Below are positions 60,617-64,000 of a DNA stretch of 64,000 nucleotides, piece by piece (position 1 is the stretch's first letter; each line of letters opens with the position of its first letter). The notes under the pieces were generated by a model. That model did not search any database and was not told the origin of the DNA. It saw nothing but the letters and a program-made list of their open reading frames with translations. The position numbers and the translations under genes are program-made. The stretch covers positions 187,189,880-187,253,879 of the forward strand of contig OZ005656.1 of NCBI GenBank assembly GCA_963930645.1, in the 5' to 3' direction. This DNA comes from Salticus scenicus. Lineage: Eukaryota; Arthropoda; Arachnida; Araneae; Salticidae.

Positions 60617-60990
60617 CACACATATATATATACACGTATATGTATGCACTTTGATATAATTTTATCCAATAGATGCTGAGATATAATCATAATTAAAAAT
60701 TGCAAAAGATGAATATTTGCAATGCCACCTGTTGACCAGTATACAACCAAATTCAGTCAGCATTCCTTGTCATGTCAAGCTCACATATCAAGATTGGTGC
60801 ATATTTACGGTAGATGCTAAGATATAGCATTTCCGTGAACTAGGAAAAAATCAGAATAGCATTTCCTTTTAACAGTCGATATGCTCTTAAATGGAACCAC
60901 TATGGCTTTTCATATTAATTCTCTCCCATATTAAGTTTTGAACGGGATATTTGTACCACAGCAACGCCACCTGTCGAGGGATATGCATAA
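60330..60990. repeat. Old interspersed repeats (same families as 12-13 and 47 kb)
   Basis: ACCGATGATGCTCTATAACTT, CGAGATGAAAACGCTAAC and CAGCCGTTCAGCAGTTAAAAG match the 12.3-13.6 kb cluster. CACATATCAAGATTGG and GCAACGCCACCTGTCGA match the 47.5-48 kb cluster. A TA/CA microsatellite lies between them at 60580-60620. Confidence 0.6.
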
Positions 60991-61059
60991 ACCCCATATT
61001 CATAAACCCCAATTTTTGTCAAGTTGCAAAAGAAAAAAAAAAGAATATACACACAGAAA

Positions 61060-61650
61060 AATAAATTGGTCACAGTGACCTGCCAAAATGCTCAGCTGAC
61101 AATACAGAATTGACTAACCAAAATAACTGACTAGCCAAAAAGTGTACTTGCTGAACTAGTCTCCAAAACTGAAAAGTGTACTTGCTGAACTAGTCACCGA
61201 AACTGAAAAGTGTACTTGCTAAACTAGTCACCAAAACTGAAAAGTGTACTTGCTGAACTAGTCTCCAAAACTAAAAAGTGTACTGGCTAAACTAGTCACC
61301 AAAACACTACTCCAGACTAGGAAGGTTAATATTATTAGACAAAGAAGGCTAGTCGATAATCATAATTATCTGACCAGGAAGGTTAGTCAACAACCGCAGT
61401 TGCCAGACAAGGCAAGTTAGTCAGAATCTACACTTGATTAAGAAAGTTAGTCAACAGATCCCAGGTATCTGACTAAGAAAGCTAGTGAATTTTTAAAGAA
61501 TATTTGAAGAGGCAGGGTAGTCAAGATTATTTGCCTGACTAACCTATCTGGTAATATCTGAAGAGGAAAACTAGTCTCTATTTGACTAAGCTGCCTCATA
61601 ATATTTGTGGAGGAAGATTAGCTAGGAAAAAAAAAAATGACTAGCCTGTC
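61060..61650. repeat. GACTAG/CTAGTC-studded region
   Basis: Across nearly 600 bp a short TAGTC or GACTA core (often CTAGTC, TTAGTC or GACTAAC) returns about twenty times on both strands, in tight tandem at first and loosely later. It may be the subterminal repeat region of a large DNA transposon or a decaying minisatellite. No coding frame is present. Confidence 0.45.
61137..61310. repeat. 35-bp minisatellite, five copies
   Basis: Units contain AAAAGTGTACTTGCTGAACT and AGTCWCCAAAACTG and are tandem, with one to three differences each. Weaker relatives based on AGGAAGGTTAGTCAACA continue to about 61640 at 45-60-bp spacing. Confidence 0.85.
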
Positions 61651-62199
61651 TTATAAAATTTGAGACAGATACATACTTGCCAACATATTTGTTTTAAAAA
61701 TCTGTAGATTTTATCGGAAAAAAAAAAAAAAACAGTAGATTTTGTAAATTGACATTTTTAACAATAGAGACTGAGTTTATATAAATATATAGTAGACGAA
61801 AAGAAAAATATATGAATATTTACAAAATATTTTTCATAAATAAAAATTTTCTTTAAATAAAAATCACTCATCTTTCAAACGAAAACAAATAAAATATTGA
61901 GATTATGTTTCTCAAGAATTAATTTCAAATCCTAAAAATTGGGAAAAAGAAAATATTGCCAATGATATTTACTTAAACACAAATTTTTACATTCGTAGCA
62001 GATTTTGCTTCATTAAGAAAAGAACAATTAAATTGTTATTCATAGCAATTTTAAACTAAATTTTCACTGCATTTAGAAATTAAAATGTTCTCCAGATTTT
62101 TATCAAATAATGATGATCAAAATTCAGTTTTTAATTATCTTATCTGACTGAAAATACACTCACAATGACTATGTAAATATACTATTTAATTACAAAGCA

Positions 62200-63089
62200 T
62201 TATTTAAAAATCTGGTGTGAAACAACCACAAGACTTCCATTACCCACTATTACACGAATTATATGCATTTTTACTTTCCTTACCCGAATACCGTAGGTAA
62301 TGGAAGTATTGTATTCGGTCCAAAAATTCAATGTCGAGTTTTCGCTTGATTTACACGTTTTAAGGTCTCCTGAGTCCAAATCAGTAGTTTTTGGCAATAG
62401 TGCGTATGTGTGTGTGTATATGTACGAACGAAATCTTCTGGTTATGATATCTCCTAAACTAATAGAGATGGAACTACGAAACTTCAGCGCTGAGGCAGGT
62501 CTGGTGTGCAGATAACTGTTCCAAATTTTGGTGAAAATTGAAAAACCGGAAGTGGGACCGTAAGTCCGTATTTCAAAAACGGCTCCAGCTATTGTCTTCA
62601 AAGTTGCCATATAAACACTCTATTAGATGTCCTTTCGAATGATTTAGTTGGTTAGTTCAGGAAAATTGACAAGCACCCTGTATAAATAGCTTAATTTCAG
62701 GTCTCGCAAGTTCGTACGTTTAAAAACGGCTGTACGGATTATTTTCAAACTCGCCATATTAACTCACTTTTAAATATGCTTTTCTATGCAATTATAGTTT
62801 TCCGTTCAATAATTGAGCATGCCAAGTTTTGGTAAAAGTTAGTATCTCAAAAACGGCTCTAACGATTTTCTTGAAAATTGTCACATAAATCCATTTTAGA
62901 TATCCTTTTTCATGTATTAAGTGGTTATTACAGGGAAAATAACAGTCATCCTGATTAAGTAGGTCAGTTTTAGATCTCGGAAATTGGTGTTTGAAAAAAT
63001 AACTCATTCCCTTCCCCCCCGCCTTATTTTTTAACTCGCTATATAAATCTATATAAATTCTGTTTTCATGTTTATATATATATATATAT

Positions 63090-63143
<54 letters not shown>

Positions 63144-64000
63144 TAGCTTTCTCTTATAGTAAATTTGTTTGGTGTCTACTTCGTTAGGTCAATTTTACGT
63201 CTTCACTGACCACATTATTTCTAAAAAATGCATATAATACGTGTAATAGTGGGTAATGGAAGACGTGTGGTTGTTTCATACCAGATTTTTTTGAGAAAAT
63301 GTGATCAGAAGATATAAAAGTGACTTAAAGAAGTAGAAACCTAAAAATTTTCCCAGTAAGAGAAATTTTATACACATGTAAACACATATAAAACGAAGCT
63401 TACATTAGCGAGATAAAAAATAAGAAAAAAAAAAAAAAATGGTAGAGTTATTTTTTGAAACACCAATTTCCGAGATCTAAATCTGCCCAACCTAAGCAGG
63501 ATGACTGTTAATTTTCCTCTAATAACCACGTAATACATGAGAAAGGAATGGGTTTATATAACTATTTTCAAGAAAATCGTTAGAGCTGTTTTTGAGATAA
63601 CAACTTTTACCAAAACGCAATTATTGACCGGAAAACAATAATTATATACAAAACTATATTTAAAAGTGAGTTAATATGGTGAGTTTGAAAAAAATCCGTA
63701 CAGATGTTTTTAAAGGAACGCACTTGCGAGACCTGAAATTGAGTTATTTATACAGGACGCCTATCAATTTTCCTGAACTAACCAACTATATCATTCGAAA
63801 GGACTTCTAATAGAATGTTTATATAGCAAATTTGAAGAAAATCGTTAGAGCCGGTTTTGAGATACGGACTTACGGTCCCACTTCTGGTTTCTGATGTCCC
63901 ACTTCCGGTTTTTCAATTTTTACCAACATTTGGAAAATGCATCTGTGCACCAGACCTGTCTTAATTCTGAAGTTTTGTAGTTCTATCTTTATTAGTTTCG
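62200..64000. repeat. Large rearranged inverted repeat, continues past window end
   Basis: Segment A (62205-62290, with ACAACCACAAGACTTCC), B (62300-62570) and C (62574-63010) occur on the left. On the right, reversed copies appear as A' (63225-63292), then C' (63430-63860), then B' (63860 to the end). C itself holds three ~130-145-bp units, each starting with AAAAACGGCT and a GATTTTCTTGAAAATT-like phrase. The frames listed here (62200-62610, 62300-62515, 62792-63127) are by-products of the repeat. Confidence 0.75.
63072..63144. repeat. TA/CA/TA compound microsatellite
   Basis: It lies between segment C and segment A' of the large inverted repeat. Confidence 0.95.

Noticed and set aside
62200..62610. 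136-codon minus-strand frame
   Set aside because: Lies in the large inverted repeat. The reversed copy at 63.9 kb has stops, so it is not conserved as a protein.

Overview
This is eukaryotic nuclear DNA that is very AT-rich (I estimate 75-80 % A+T by eye). It is dominated by transposon remnants, short tandem arrays, microsatellites and long A, T and C homopolymers. No long intact protein gene is visible. The Helitron and LINE fragments, the TA-flanked Tigger-like and mariner-like MITEs, and the repeat families built on phrases such as GGTGGCGC fit an arthropod, perhaps an arachnid. That taxonomic guess is inference only.

Layout. 1-9 kb: a 420-bp foldback element, a five-copy ~555-bp tandem array bracketed by two oppositely oriented 160-180-bp Tigger-like MITEs, a 951-bp Tigger-like element, and two diverged tandem families. 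9.3-11.6 kb: two GC-richer possible coding fragments around a 930-bp element with nearly identical 194-bp inverted arms. 11.7-16.8 kb: old interspersed repeats and a 1.25-kb element with GGGG..CCCC ends. 17-21 kb: mariner-like palindromic MITEs, a ~250-bp tandem array with a hAT-like insertion, and a possible 3' terminal exon at 20463. 22.2-24.6 kb: diverged tandem units plus a hAT-like element, ending at a GC-richer stretch with the best gene signal here: a 71-nt exon at 24813-24883 with a strong start context, a signal-peptide-like 22-codon frame and a GTAAGT donor. 25-44 kb: mostly AT-rich spacer with several three-to-six-copy arrays and three GC-rich islands (30.3, 36.6 and 44.0 kb) that could be regulatory. 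44.5-46.1 kb: a six-copy ~270-bp array whose last copy carries a tRNA-derived SINE with 14-bp target duplications. 46.6-51.6 kb: old repeats, an unassigned minus-strand frame at 48.3 kb, a LINE reverse-transcriptase scrap and a palindromic insertion. 52-57 kb: nested DNA transposons, possible exons and a second palindromic insertion carrying a hammerhead-ribozyme-like motif. 57.3-58.2 kb: a Helitron Rep fragment fused to a G-rich higher-order minisatellite. 59.2-59.9 kb: a solo LTR. 61-64 kb: a minisatellite and a large rearranged inverted repeat running off the end.

The most unusual objects are two ~300-bp insertions (51305-51594 and 56095-56401). Each is an almost perfect palindrome with a one-sided tail, flanked by exact 14-bp target duplications, and each contains CTGATGA, a stem and GAAA in hammerhead order. 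They resemble solo retro-inserted ends of Penelope-like elements. The possible host gene parts (24.6-24.9, 20.46, 54.8 and 58.87 kb on +, 48.3 kb on -) cannot be joined into one model from sequence alone.
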